Positions 53,816-64,000 of a DNA stretch of 64,000 nucleotides are shown piece after piece. Every line of letters begins with the position of its first letter. Within the stretch, counting starts at the first letter, position 1. Below the pieces are notes generated by a model. That model ran no database searches. It was not told the origin of the DNA and worked only from the letters and a program-made list of their open reading frames with translations. This stretch comes from Sapria himalayana (lineage: Eukaryota > Streptophyta > Magnoliopsida > Malpighiales > Rafflesiaceae): positions 343,459-407,458 of the forward strand of contig JAREIK010003422.1 of the NCBI GenBank assembly GCA_029783825.1, given 5' to 3'. Made by a program: the position numbers and the translations under genes.

Positions 53816-54480
53816 TTTTAAAAATATAATTAATACAAAAATTGAAATTTTTGAAATATAATAAAAATATAAATTTTTTCTCTAATGTTAAAAGAAAATA
53901 AATTAATATTTAAAAATAAATACATATATGTTTGCCCCTACTAAAATTTATAAGAATTAAATAATTAAGTAATATTTTTTCTATTAGCTTTTAACATTCG
54001 GTCTTTATTAAAATAATTTATATAACTTTTTTTAATTATCTTATCACTTTAAGTAATTTTTTGAATTTTAAAAATTATAAATGATATCAAATAATATGAA
54101 ATTTTATGCCTTTAAAATTATTACATATTATCTTCATAAAAATTAATATGAAGAATTCTTAAAAATTTATAACCATAAAATATAAATTTTTATATATTTT
54201 TTAACATAAAAAGTATTTTATAATACTTATTAGAGTGACTAGAGGATAAATCATCATTTAATGTATGTCTTATTATATGAAATTTGTTAATTTTATCGCT
54301 AATTGATATTTTTTTTATAAGGATAAACAAATATTTTATTAAATTGTTTATATATTTATTATTTAATTAATATTATAATAAAAAATTGTAAGGTGTATAT
54401 TTTGAATTTATACCTTGCTACACGCACATTAATTTATTTGAAAAAATTTTTTTAGTAAATAAAATAAATGAGTCTTTTTG

Positions 54481-54526
<46 letters not shown>

Positions 54527-57130
54527 TTATATATTTATATTATATTATTTATTTAATGTTTTTATAATTAAAAATAAAAATATTTTGGAAATATATATAA
54601 TTTGTTTATTTTGGAAATATATTTAATGTTTATTTTGTCGAGACTACGTCCCCCATCTCTCTCTCAACATTTTCAAAGAATAAGCGACGCAACTCCTCCG
54701 TAGTCCTCCATCCTTCTCTTGACACTGATGCAACATAAACATATTCGAATTAAGTGATAATTTGTTATTGATTTGAGGTACTTTTTCTAACGTAATTCTT
54801 CATCAAATATCTTAATGCGTATTGATTCTATTAATTTTTTTTTCCGAAATTTTTCTTCATTAATAGTATACATTAATTTAATTATACTTATTGTGATACA
54901 TACCTAATGCATTTGTGTTGTGTTGGGCAGTAGGTATGCTAATATAAACTAATTTAATTATACTTTTTTTTAATACATATTATGTTAATTTTATTTTACT
55001 TTTTTTAAATACATATTCTGTTAAATTAATTATACTTGGATTGCTTATATAAACTTAATCATATATAACACAAAATGGGTGTTTTGTGTTGGGCAGTGTG
55101 TATATAACACATAAATATATAAGTGTATTTTATTATATTTATAACTATAAAAATAGTTTACATAAACATAACTATATATAGATTTATCACCATATATTTA
55201 ATATATATATATATATCTATCTATCTATCATAATTTTATATATGATACATTCAATATACATGTCGTGTATTTCAGATATAATTAGTATTATACATATAAA
55301 CATTATATACATATTTTATACAAATAAAGATATATTGACTTTATGATAGGATTTTAATATTATATATTTGAAATTTGTAAGTCATCATTATAAAATACAC
55401 GTCTAATAAATTTGCATTATGAAAATATCTATTATTCCATAATACCTTACCTACCCAATAAGTATAATTATATTAATATCTGTAAACTATATTTTATACA
55501 TGGCTTTATGTATAAGAAAAAACACACCCTCATTTGAGTGTATTTAATATCTATGAATTTAAAGTATAGTCACATTAATATCTGTTAATGTCTAATTAAT
55601 ATCTGTAAATATTTATTGACCAGTTTTCAATTAGTTCAAATAAAAATGTAATATGCTTTATGTATACTGATACTAATTTACAAGACATTTAAATACATTT
55701 ATATATTTGACTATATTTTAATTACTATGTTTAATTAAATGCCGCATAGGTTCCCTTATAAATACCCTAGCATTGACTATAAATATGATTCATACTGGAT
55801 TAAAATATATAAGATATCCAGGTCATCTAACATACATTATTTCCTACATGAATTGATGTCGATGACTTTTTGATGGGTTTGAGAAGTTCCACCTATATGG
55901 AAGAGTAGATCTCACATATTTTATCACCACTTTAGCCATTAACACATAAATTATATACCCATGGACTTGATATTGTTTACTTATTGTAAGCTAACCATAG
56001 AATTGTTTACTTGAGTAAACACTATAAAATATTTACTTATTGTAAGCTTAGATAATGAAGAAACTTTGATAATTAATCCAAATAATCAATATCTATGAAA
56101 TGATAATCCAGATTCACGAAGTTAACTTTATAACTTGTTAAACTCATATACTTGTGATATATTTTACCGTGCAATAAAATAACTAACACTTACATTGATT
56201 TTTGTAGTGTCTTATCTCTCTATAATTTCAATGCATAATGGTCTTTGAGCTATTATAATTACAATGATTCTTAGATTTTAACCTCTTGTTTATTGATTTT
56301 CTTTGACGTTTTCTCTTAGTTGAATTTATTACAATTACCTTTGTATATAATTCTAAAGAGGTTGATATTTCACTTGTCTATCTCTGTTGAATCTCCTTGC
56401 TTAGAATTAGATCATGAACATCATCAAATTTCAATTTATTAGTTCTTGATGAACAATGCACAACTATAATTGTAATACATTAATTTTTGATAAAGATCAT
56501 AGAAGTATCAATACACATACTTCATCATTGACTTCAATACCAAACAGACTTAATTGGGTTGTGATTGTGTTGACTTCATTGAGTTATTGGGTCATTGATG
56601 TGCTTTCTGTCAACTTTAGATTGAAAAAACACCTCATCATGTGCACTTTTGTAACATCAATTAGTTTTCGTATATACTATCAAAAGCCATCATAAGCCTT
56701 ACTATGCTCTTCTCATTTTTTATATTGAAAGTAAGTTGGTAAGATATCATATTTCAGATGAATTCAAGTGCTAGTATGTGCTATTCTTTCTTCATAGACT
56801 CTATCATCTTCCTCAAAAGGGGTTGATATAGATTTTTCTAGTATATATAATCTTCCATCTATATTTTTTAGAATCCAAATTTTGTTCCATAAATTTTTTT
56901 TATGTAACTTTTCCTTCATATGTAGTCATTACTATCTACAAAATATGAATTCTTCTAGAAAATTCTTGCAAAACACTGTGTATGAGAATTGAGAATACCT
57001 CTTTTGACATGCTGATATTGTCTGCAAAAATTTTACTATTTATTAAATTCATTATTATCATCAATAGTAACTTCACCCAATGGTGCATTATAATTCACAA
57101 CCTAAACCTCCAATACCAATTGTTGAGAAT
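53815..57130 (+). mobile_element. Block R, copy 3 (left interior next to its CACTA end)
   Basis: Direct counterpart of 4988-8340, beginning AAATATAATTAATACAAAA. It contains the same AT-rich tract with (TA)n at 54487-54518, the TATA-like TATAAATACCCTAG at 55757 and the gag fragment. TATC tetramers at 55216-55228 are absent from copy 1. This copy fixes block R to the left end of the element. Confidence 0.75.
56280..56720 (-). pseudogene. Ty1/copia gag fragment, block R copy 3
   Basis: Minus-strand reading gives VHMMRCFFNLKLTEST and FGIEVNDEV as in the other two copies, with additional stops. The plus-strand 79-codon open frame at 56456-56695 is its shadow. No pol or LTR nearby. Confidence 0.7.
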
Positions 57131-58690
57131 AAATTGATTTCCTATTTGTTAGATAGACATTTAGATAAACTGACAAATATAAAGGTAAACAGATAGAATA
57201 ATTGATAGATAGATGATAGATATAAAGATAAATATATATAGAAAGATTGACAAATAGGCTGATAAATAGAAAGACAGTTAGATAGTTAGGAAGATAGAAA
57301 AATAGAAAGAAGATATATAGATTAATTGATAGATATAATAGTTAGATAGTTACATAGATATATAGGTTGTCATATAAACATTTCGACATAAAATAGATAG
57401 ATAGAAGGATAAAAAGATAGACAAACAAATAGATAAACATATCAATAGATACATAGATATACAAATAGATAGAAAGATATATTGATAGTCAGATTGATAA
57501 ATAGACTAATAGACTAATAAACTGATAGACTGATAGATTGATAGATTGATAGATAGGTAGATAGATAGATAGACAGATAGAGAGATAGATAAATTAATAA
57601 TTTGAAAGATAAATAGATAGATAGATAGAAAGATAGGTAGGTATGTAGGTAGAGAGCTATATAGATAGATAGATATAAATATAGATAGATAGATATACAT
57701 ATAAATAGATGTATATAAAGATAGATAGATAAATAGATAGATATATTATAGATAGAAATATAGATAGATTAATTGATAGAATGATAGATCGATAGATAGA
57801 TTGAAAAATAAATCGGAATAGATATAAAGATATATAGATAGACATTTAGAAAGGTATATAGATAGAGAGATAAAAAGTCATATATATAGATAGATATATA
57901 GATAGATTATTAGATAGATAGATAGACAAATAGATATAAATATAGATAGATAGATAGATATAAAGAGAGATTAATATACATATTTATAGAAAGATAGATA
58001 GACATATTGATAGATATATAGATAGATTGATTGATTGATAAATTTAAATATATATTGATATACAAATTTATTGACAAATTGATCGAAAAATTGATAGAGA
58101 GATTGATAGACTATTTGATAGACATATTGATAGATATAATGATAGATAGATAAATAAAAAGACAAACTGATTGAGAGATAGATACATACATACAAAGATA
58201 AGATAGATAGATAAATAGATAGACAAACTGATTGATTGAGTGATATATATATAGATAGATAGATAGATATACAAATAGATAGGCATATAGATAGATAGAT
58301 AGATAGACAAACAGATATATAGATAGATAGATAGACAAACAGATAGATAGATAGATAGATAGATATATCAATAGATAGTTAGATAAACAAATAAATAGAT
58401 AAATAGATAGATAGATATATAGATAGACAAATAGATAGACATATAATAAGACAGATAGATACACACATAAATAGATAGATATATATATATATATACACAC
58501 ACACAAAGAGATAGATATATATATATATATACACACACACAAAGAGATAGAAAAATTAATAGATAGATAGATAAATATATAAATTGATTGATTGACAGAT
58601 AGATATATAGATAGATAATTAGATAGATATATATATATAAATAGATAATTATATAGATATATATATATATATAATTAATTAGATAAATTT
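57130..58690 (-). repeat. (GATA)n array in block R copy 3
   Basis: Matches the start of the array at 8340, including GACATAAAATAGATAG near 57384, then is cut at about 58690 by GC-rich hAT terminal sequence. It contains two ATATATACACACACACAAAGAG modules (58480-58550) not seen in other arrays. Confidence 0.9.
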
Positions 58691-58765
58691 TAGCACGGGC
58701 GTGCTTTCGTGCCTGGCCCGGCACGGCACGGCACGGCCAGCCAGCCAGAACTCGAGCGGGACAGT
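58690..58765. mobile_element. hAT (Ac-like) terminal region
   Basis: A sharply GC-rich 70 bp: GCACGGGCGTGC, then GGCCCGGCACGGCACGG repeats and CCAGCCAGCC. Ac-type plant hAT elements commonly end in CGGCACGG/GGCCCGG-rich subterminal repeats, and the transposase remnant lies directly to the right. Insertion into the GATA array is inferred; the opposite end was not located. Confidence 0.55.
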
Positions 58766-59204
58766 AAAATTTTTTTTTTAAAAAAAATGTTTTAATAATT
58801 TTTAAAATTTTTATTTTATTTATATAAATTATTAAATTAAATATAAAATTTTAGATAATGTTTAATATTATATATTTATAATATGAAAAATATTAAAATT
58901 TAGTAAAATAACAAAGTTTAAAATTTCTTTTATAATGTAATATAAAATTAGTTTAAAATTTATTAGAATTATATAATATAGTTATAAATTTTTAAATGAA
59001 AAATTAAAACAAAAAAATAAATAAATCAATACATTTTGTTTATAAAAATAAAAATTAAAAAAACATAAGCAACTCAAATGAAAAATGACCAATCAGTCAT
59101 TTGATAACGAATGTCTGAACCAAACAAATTACAGTTTCAACATAAAGTATAAATAAAGCATACAATCAAAAAAAACATCGAAATCATAAAATAGTAGATC
59201 ATCA
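58766..59204. other. AT-rich hAT 3' flank, no gene seen
   Basis: Poly-A/T-rich noncoding sequence between the hAT terminus and the transposase stop codon; probably the element's own 3' untranslated region. Confidence 0.5.
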
Positions 59205-60632
59205 TCAATCATCAATCGGCAAATCATGAGCATCATCAGCCACAACATCAAGATAAGTATCATATGGATCATCATCATCAGCAATCAACTCCTCCGCAAT
59301 CGTAGTGGATGAGCCTGCAGTCCCTGTTCCAGTCCCAGCTCCATCACGATCATGGATGTTAAACCTAGAATCCTCTCAATCCTTCAAACAAGTCAATGCC
59401 TCAATAATATCTGGATGTAATCTCGATCTCCTATCCGAAATCACATTCACTACAACAAAAAAAGTAGACTCCGATGTTACGCTCGACACCGGAGGAGTCA
59501 GTAGATCCCGTGTCATCCTAGATAGCACGGGAAAGGTGGACTCATATGATTTCCACCACTATAATATATCAATATTCTTAGTATCAAAATGTGATATGAT
59601 TGAGCAGTAATCGGTATCTAAGTACCGAGAAAACTTGCTCCTATGTGATGGTCCACCCTTACGTTTCCCCCTCACTAGCTGAATGGAAAAATCATCATCT
59701 CCGAACAAGGTATCAATATCTGTAATCACAGTCTCACTACTACCAGCACCATACCTAGTATCATAGTATGTGAATAGGTCAGTCAACTTCTCGTGAATGA
59801 ACCCTTTAGCTGGCTCTTCCAGGTTCATGCACGAGGAAATGTAAGTCAGAGTGTTTTCTACCCCTTTCACCTTAACCCTAGGGTCCATGCATGCAGCGAG
59901 GCAATAAAGATATGGAACAGTGGACTAGTACTTTAAGTACTTTGTTTCAATCTCTGCAACCATATAGCTAAGTGTCGGTTCAGCTTGATACTTCTTAAAC
60001 ATGCTACTAATGTTGCATATGCACCGGAGTGCAATGCAAGTAGTGGGTATATAAACCGACGAACACATGTTCGTCGTGTCATAAAAAATCTTCAGGAATT
60101 TCATAAATAAAATTTCTAAAGCCCAATCAGTGTCATCAATAATAAGTTCGTCACTCATACTATTAACGTAGTCGGATATCACGTGTTCATATCCAACACA
60201 TGATTCTAATATCAGGTACGTGTAATTCCAACGATGTCTTACATTTGATTGGAATTTCTTCTTCTTAAGATTCACAGACAAACAAAGACTACCAAACTCT
60301 TGCTATCTGCGAGGAGTGCGGATATATTTTAGTGCATTACGTATATTATCCAACGTGGGGGAACACACCTTCATACCCGCTTGAACAATCACGTTAATCA
60401 CCTGACACATGCATCTGACATGAAAAATCTCTCCTAATGGTGCGTCTCTAATATTCCTAACAAACATGTTGATCGCTACTCCATTATTATATGAGTTATC
60501 GAATGTGACACTAAAAATTTTATTTTGAATTTTATATTCCCTAAAGATTTTCTTCATACACTCAAAAATGGCCAGGCTATCATGAGGATGAAGAATCACA
60601 GAGAATCCTAAATTTTTTTTATTCATAGACAT
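59205..60632 (-). pseudogene. Ac-family hAT transposase, N-terminally truncated with in-frame stops
   Basis: hAT transposases cut and paste DNA through an RNase H-like core and dimerise through a C-terminal domain. One minus-strand frame runs from 60632 to a stop at 59205-59207 with no frameshift. In order: NKIFSVTFDNSYNNGVAINMF with the conserved DN pair (core); GEIFHVRCMCQVINVIVQAG (RCxxHxLN-like, with His replaced); KFQSNVRHRWNYTYLILES (the TRWNSTYLML motif); the LYCLAACMDPRVKVKG domain; then the hAT C-terminal dimerisation region KSYESTFPVLSRMTRDLLT followed by PVSSVTSESTFF, where the family has ESAFSTGGR. An acidic tail ends in DLPIDD. Premature stops are TAG at 60303, 59925 and 59559 and TGA at 59376. 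An in-frame TAA lies three codons upstream of 60632, and the BED zinc finger and roughly the first third are missing. Confidence 0.9.
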
Positions 60633-60649
60633 ATGTTTTTACATAGATG

Positions 60650-61763
60650 TACTTCTTTTTCATCATTAATATAATTTTTTATCTATCAGTTGTATTAAAA
60701 ATATCTTTAAAAATTGATAAATATACAAACCAATAACTGATTTTCAATATAGATAATGATATATAGTGTCTTCAATCATTTTATAAGGTTATTGATGTCT
60801 ATCTACCCATCTTTTAATAAATAGTATATATAGTTAAACAAATATCTTTTCATATAGTATAGATAGATATAGACACATATCCTCGGAATGATCAAGTCCA
60901 GGTAAGAAAGTCATTGTGTTGTGGTCTCCCACACTAGGATAGAGAGTCAAATATCTATACATAGAGGTGATTAGGTTCTAAAATTTATCTATTAGACAAA
61001 TATATTGATATGTATATATCTATTGAAAAAAATATATACAATTTCGCAAATTTTAGATACACTGTTTAATAGTTTTAAGAAAACAAACTGTTTTAAGTGC
61101 TATATTTTTCTATTTATTTTTAATTGGTTATAACAAATTATTTTTTAAAAAAAATATATTTTTCAAATAATTAAGAAAACTATCCGAATATTTCTATCGA
61201 TTACATAAGTGATATCTTATATTTTGAATACAAAATATTTTTACACACACATCAATTTGTATTTATGCATAGATTGTTATACACGAAGTCATACTAATTT
61301 TTCCTAATTTTTTATAAAACAACATAAATAAAAATTACTACTAATACAAAGCTAAAATAAACTTTTGTTTGAATAAATAAAAAAAATTATAAAAATATAT
61401 GATTTAACAAATAAACAAATAATTATATGTATTATTTAAAATAAAAAAAATATTTTTATGATTAAAGAAGTCTTTTAAAAATATAATGACTAAAAGATTT
61501 GATAATTTTGAATTATAAAAAAATTCAACTTTTTCATCAACTTTAAAAGAAAATAAGTGAATATTTACATATTAATATATAGATGTTTTAATTACATCAA
61601 AAAAATTTTGATGATTTAAAAAATAAATGTTGTAGTCTCATTATTAAATGAATATTTTAATGATTCAAATTTATAATGACTAGAAGATTTTAATTTTATG
61701 CCTTAATAATTATTTCTTATTCTTTTAATAAAAAATAAATTGATTTCATATAAATTTAAAACC

Positions 61764-61836
<73 letters not shown>

Positions 61837-62970
61837 GTATGTGTGTGTGTGTGTATGAAATAATTTATTATTATATAATATTATTTTATTTATTTATGAA
61901 ATAATATCATTTATGGTTAAATAAAAATGTATTTCATTTTTTTAATTTAAATTATTTATTTTTATAAATTTAGTTTACTTTTATATTTTTATCTCTTTAT
62001 TTTCTATATATTTACTTCCAATTTTGTATTTATAGTTTCTTTTTAAAAAAATGCTAAGGCATTAAGCACTTAACATTTTTTTATCTTTCAACAACGAAGA
62101 GAGGAGAAGCGAAACGAGATTATGGGAGCAACCTACAAAATCAACCTCTTCTTGTTACTAAGTAATATTATCATTGCTCTACTCCTTCGGAATACTATTT
62201 ACTATCTCTATCTCTCTCGATTTGATTACCACTACTGGAGTTACATTTTTAAGGTTATATTGTTTTTCAAATACTAATGTTTGCATATTATTTTCTGCTT
62301 CTGTAACATAAGAAAAAAAATTATGCCTTAATGATTTATAATTTTGTAACTTAAGAAAAAACAAACTTAATGTTTATGAGTTCTATTTTTGTTGTCTCCA
62401 AAAATATTATAAATAGATAACATTATATATAAACTTGTATACTTTTATATAATCATATGCCATATATATAAAAGTCTATACTTTAATATATATAAACATA
62501 TTGCATTATATATAAACATTGATATGTTTATATAAACATATAATGTTATATATAAATATTGATATGTTTATATATAATGTTATATATAAACATTGATATG
62601 TTTATATATAAATATTTATAAATATCTATATATATAAATATTTATACTTTAATATATACATATAATGTTATATATGTTATATATTTATACATATAATTTT
62701 TTATATAGCAATTATATAACATATAAAATGTTTATACATTTTTGTAAACATTTATATAACATATTAATTATTATATAAATATATAATTTTTATAATGTTA
62801 TATAAATGTGATATAATACCATATAATATTTATAAAAGTGTTAGATATATATAATTATATTTAAGTAACATTTATAAAAATATTTTAAACACAAATATTA
62901 TATCAAAACACTTGTATAATTATATAATCATATGCCATTATATATAAAAGTATTTATAATTATATTTAGT
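60650..62970. other. AT-rich intergenic DNA, no gene seen
   Basis: Mostly featureless. A balanced patch at 60885-60960 and another at 62090-62230 have no recognisable coding content. 62400-62900 is a loose array of ATATAAACATT and GTTATATATAA palindromes. Confidence 0.5.
61767..61856 (+). repeat. (TA)n(TATG)n(TG)n compound microsatellite
   Basis: A long AT dinucleotide run, then four TATG tetramers, then a TG run ending at about 61855. Confidence 0.95.
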
Positions 62971-62979
62971 TTTAATCAG

Positions 62980-64000
62980 AATAAAGCAATGAGAAAAGCC
63001 ATTTGTAAAAAAGCTCTCTTTTGCAAATAAACAAAAAGATTAGCTGACATAGTTGGTGCAATTGAGAATGCTCCTCTTTATCGCGGTAAGGGGGGAGAGG
63101 TGATGCGCTCCGCTGTCTCCTGATTGATAGAATGTATTGCATTGTGTCATTTATCATTATCCAAGAGAATAACACAAAGTATGTTTGATATCATCGATGA
63201 GATCTTGAGCCATCCCAATGACTCAGCTACATGTGGTGCTACACCTTGCAAGTTAATTTCTTTCCAACATGACCCATTATATCATCAAAGCTCCCATTTA
63301 TCTTATTCCCCTTTAAACTTCACAGAAACACAACTATTGGTGCCCTTAAAACCCTTTGTTCGAGCATTCCTACTTCTTGTAGATAATGGTGATGTAGCCG
63401 CTGTGACCTCAAAGTACCTACAGTAGCTTTCTGATCAAAACACTACTATTAGAACGGGCTCAACTTTAGCCCCGGGAGTTCTTCCTTATATGTTTATTGG
63501 CTCATATATCGAGAGAGGTTGTCTTCAAGGCTCTAATGAGATTGAGGTGCAGGGTGATACTGAGATCAGAGATGTCGAAGCAAGGGTGAATGCTATCAGA
63601 TGGCTCATCTCTCTGTATCAAACACTTTCCCATGAAAGATTGTATCCTAGGTTCTTACTTACTCATCTATTATCTGAGAAAGGAAAAGGTAATGGCTTGT
63701 TTATTTGAAGCTTTGGATGACTATTCTGTCAAGATAACATAGGATATGTTGGTTCATGGGTTAGTGAGGCAACCATTGAAAAATCAAGGTGTGAGCTACA
63801 TTCTTTATGATGTATCATCTTCTCTTTCAAAATCACATCTAGTAGCTGAAAATGAAGAAAGACACCGAGGTAGTGATGTTCTTTGATGAAAAACATGATT
63901 ACAATTTGGTGATGGGCATTACTAAGCAAGTTGTGGAGAAGATTGATAGATTATGCAAGGCTACTGCAATAACTCTACAAAGGATTCTGCATATTAGAAG
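62980..64000 (+). pseudogene. TFCD: Tubulin-folding cofactor D pseudogene fragment
   Basis: TFC D (TBCD; TITAN1 in Arabidopsis) is a HEAT-repeat chaperone that binds beta-tubulin during alpha/beta heterodimer assembly. Reading across frames gives KRLADIVGAIENAPLYRGKGGEVMRSAVS (63030-63117), then an ECIALCHLSL and KRITQSMFDIIDEILSHPN segment, LKPFVRAFLLLVDNGDVAAVTSKYLQ (to 63423), GVLPYMFIGS, RDVEARVNAIRWLISLYQTL, a frameshift at about 63694, then MACLFEALDDYSV, YDVSSSLS, and KQVVEKIDRLCKATAITLQRILHIR at the edge. These follow the order of a C-terminal-half segment of the roughly 1,250-residue protein. Damage includes TAA near 63032, TGA near 63116, TAG near 63423 and at least three frameshifts. 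No introns are evident, which suggests a retrocopy, although the true gene's intron positions were not checked. It continues past the window. Confidence 0.82.

Noticed and set aside
59205..60632. Reassignment of TAG as a sense codon to explain the TAG-only stops in the first three lesions of the hAT frame
   Set aside because: Other pseudogenes here carry TAA and TGA lesions, a TGA also occurs in this frame, and ordinary deamination explains all of them.

Overview
This is a gene-poor, very AT-rich stretch of nuclear DNA, almost certainly from a flowering plant. The recognisable coding remains are plant-type: Ty1/copia gag and pol, an L1-type LINE reverse transcriptase, an Ac-family hAT transposase, CACTA (En/Spm-like) transposon ends, a processed ARF1-like GTPase pseudogene in two copies, and a tubulin-folding cofactor D (TFC D) pseudogene at the right edge. 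I see no intact gene, rRNA, tRNA or CRISPR array. All statements come from reading the sequence; no alignment or database search was run, so block borders are approximate.

The dominant structure is a family of large CACTA-like elements made of two shared blocks. Block R (left interior) carries a decayed copia gag fragment, a degenerate (GATA)n array, an intronless ARF1-like pseudogene and arrays of short AT-rich palindromes. Block Q (right interior) carries a compound GNN trinucleotide island, two GC-rich islands and more palindrome arrays, and runs into a CACTA end with 27-bp subterminal repeats. R copies: about 4988-13802 (+), 31458-38352 (inverted) and 53815-58690 (+, cut by a hAT element). 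Q copies: 1338-4985 (+), 13803-16985 (+), 21120-23885 plus 31285-31457 (inverted, split) and 43797-45730 (+). CACTA ends: 19499 (right), 20399 (left), 47703 (right) and 52374 (left). A joined consensus would be about 16 kb with no readable transposase.

Layout: 1-1140 TATC/GATA array with a strand switch; 1338-4985 Q; 4988-13802 R; 13803-16985 Q; 16985-18640 an inverted right-interior segment; 18640-19499 CACTA right end; 19500-20398 TATC array; 20399-23885 CACTA left end plus inverted Q; 23885-31285 an inserted tract holding dead copia and LINE sequence; 31285-38352 remainder of inverted Q plus inverted R; 38520-43796 GATA array; 43797-47703 Q plus CACTA right end; 47704-48665 spacer that may be a solo LTR; 48680-52373 GATA array; 52374-53815 CACTA left end with 50-bp tandem repeats; 53815-58690 R; 58690-60640 hAT remnant; 60650-62970 AT-rich DNA; 62980-64000 TFC D pseudogene.

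The genes do not form a pathway. The region reads as nested transposons: CACTA-like elements that carry GATA arrays, three of whose four visible ends abut GATA arrays, later copied as direct and inverted duplicates, broken by internal inversion and invaded by copia, LINE and hAT elements.
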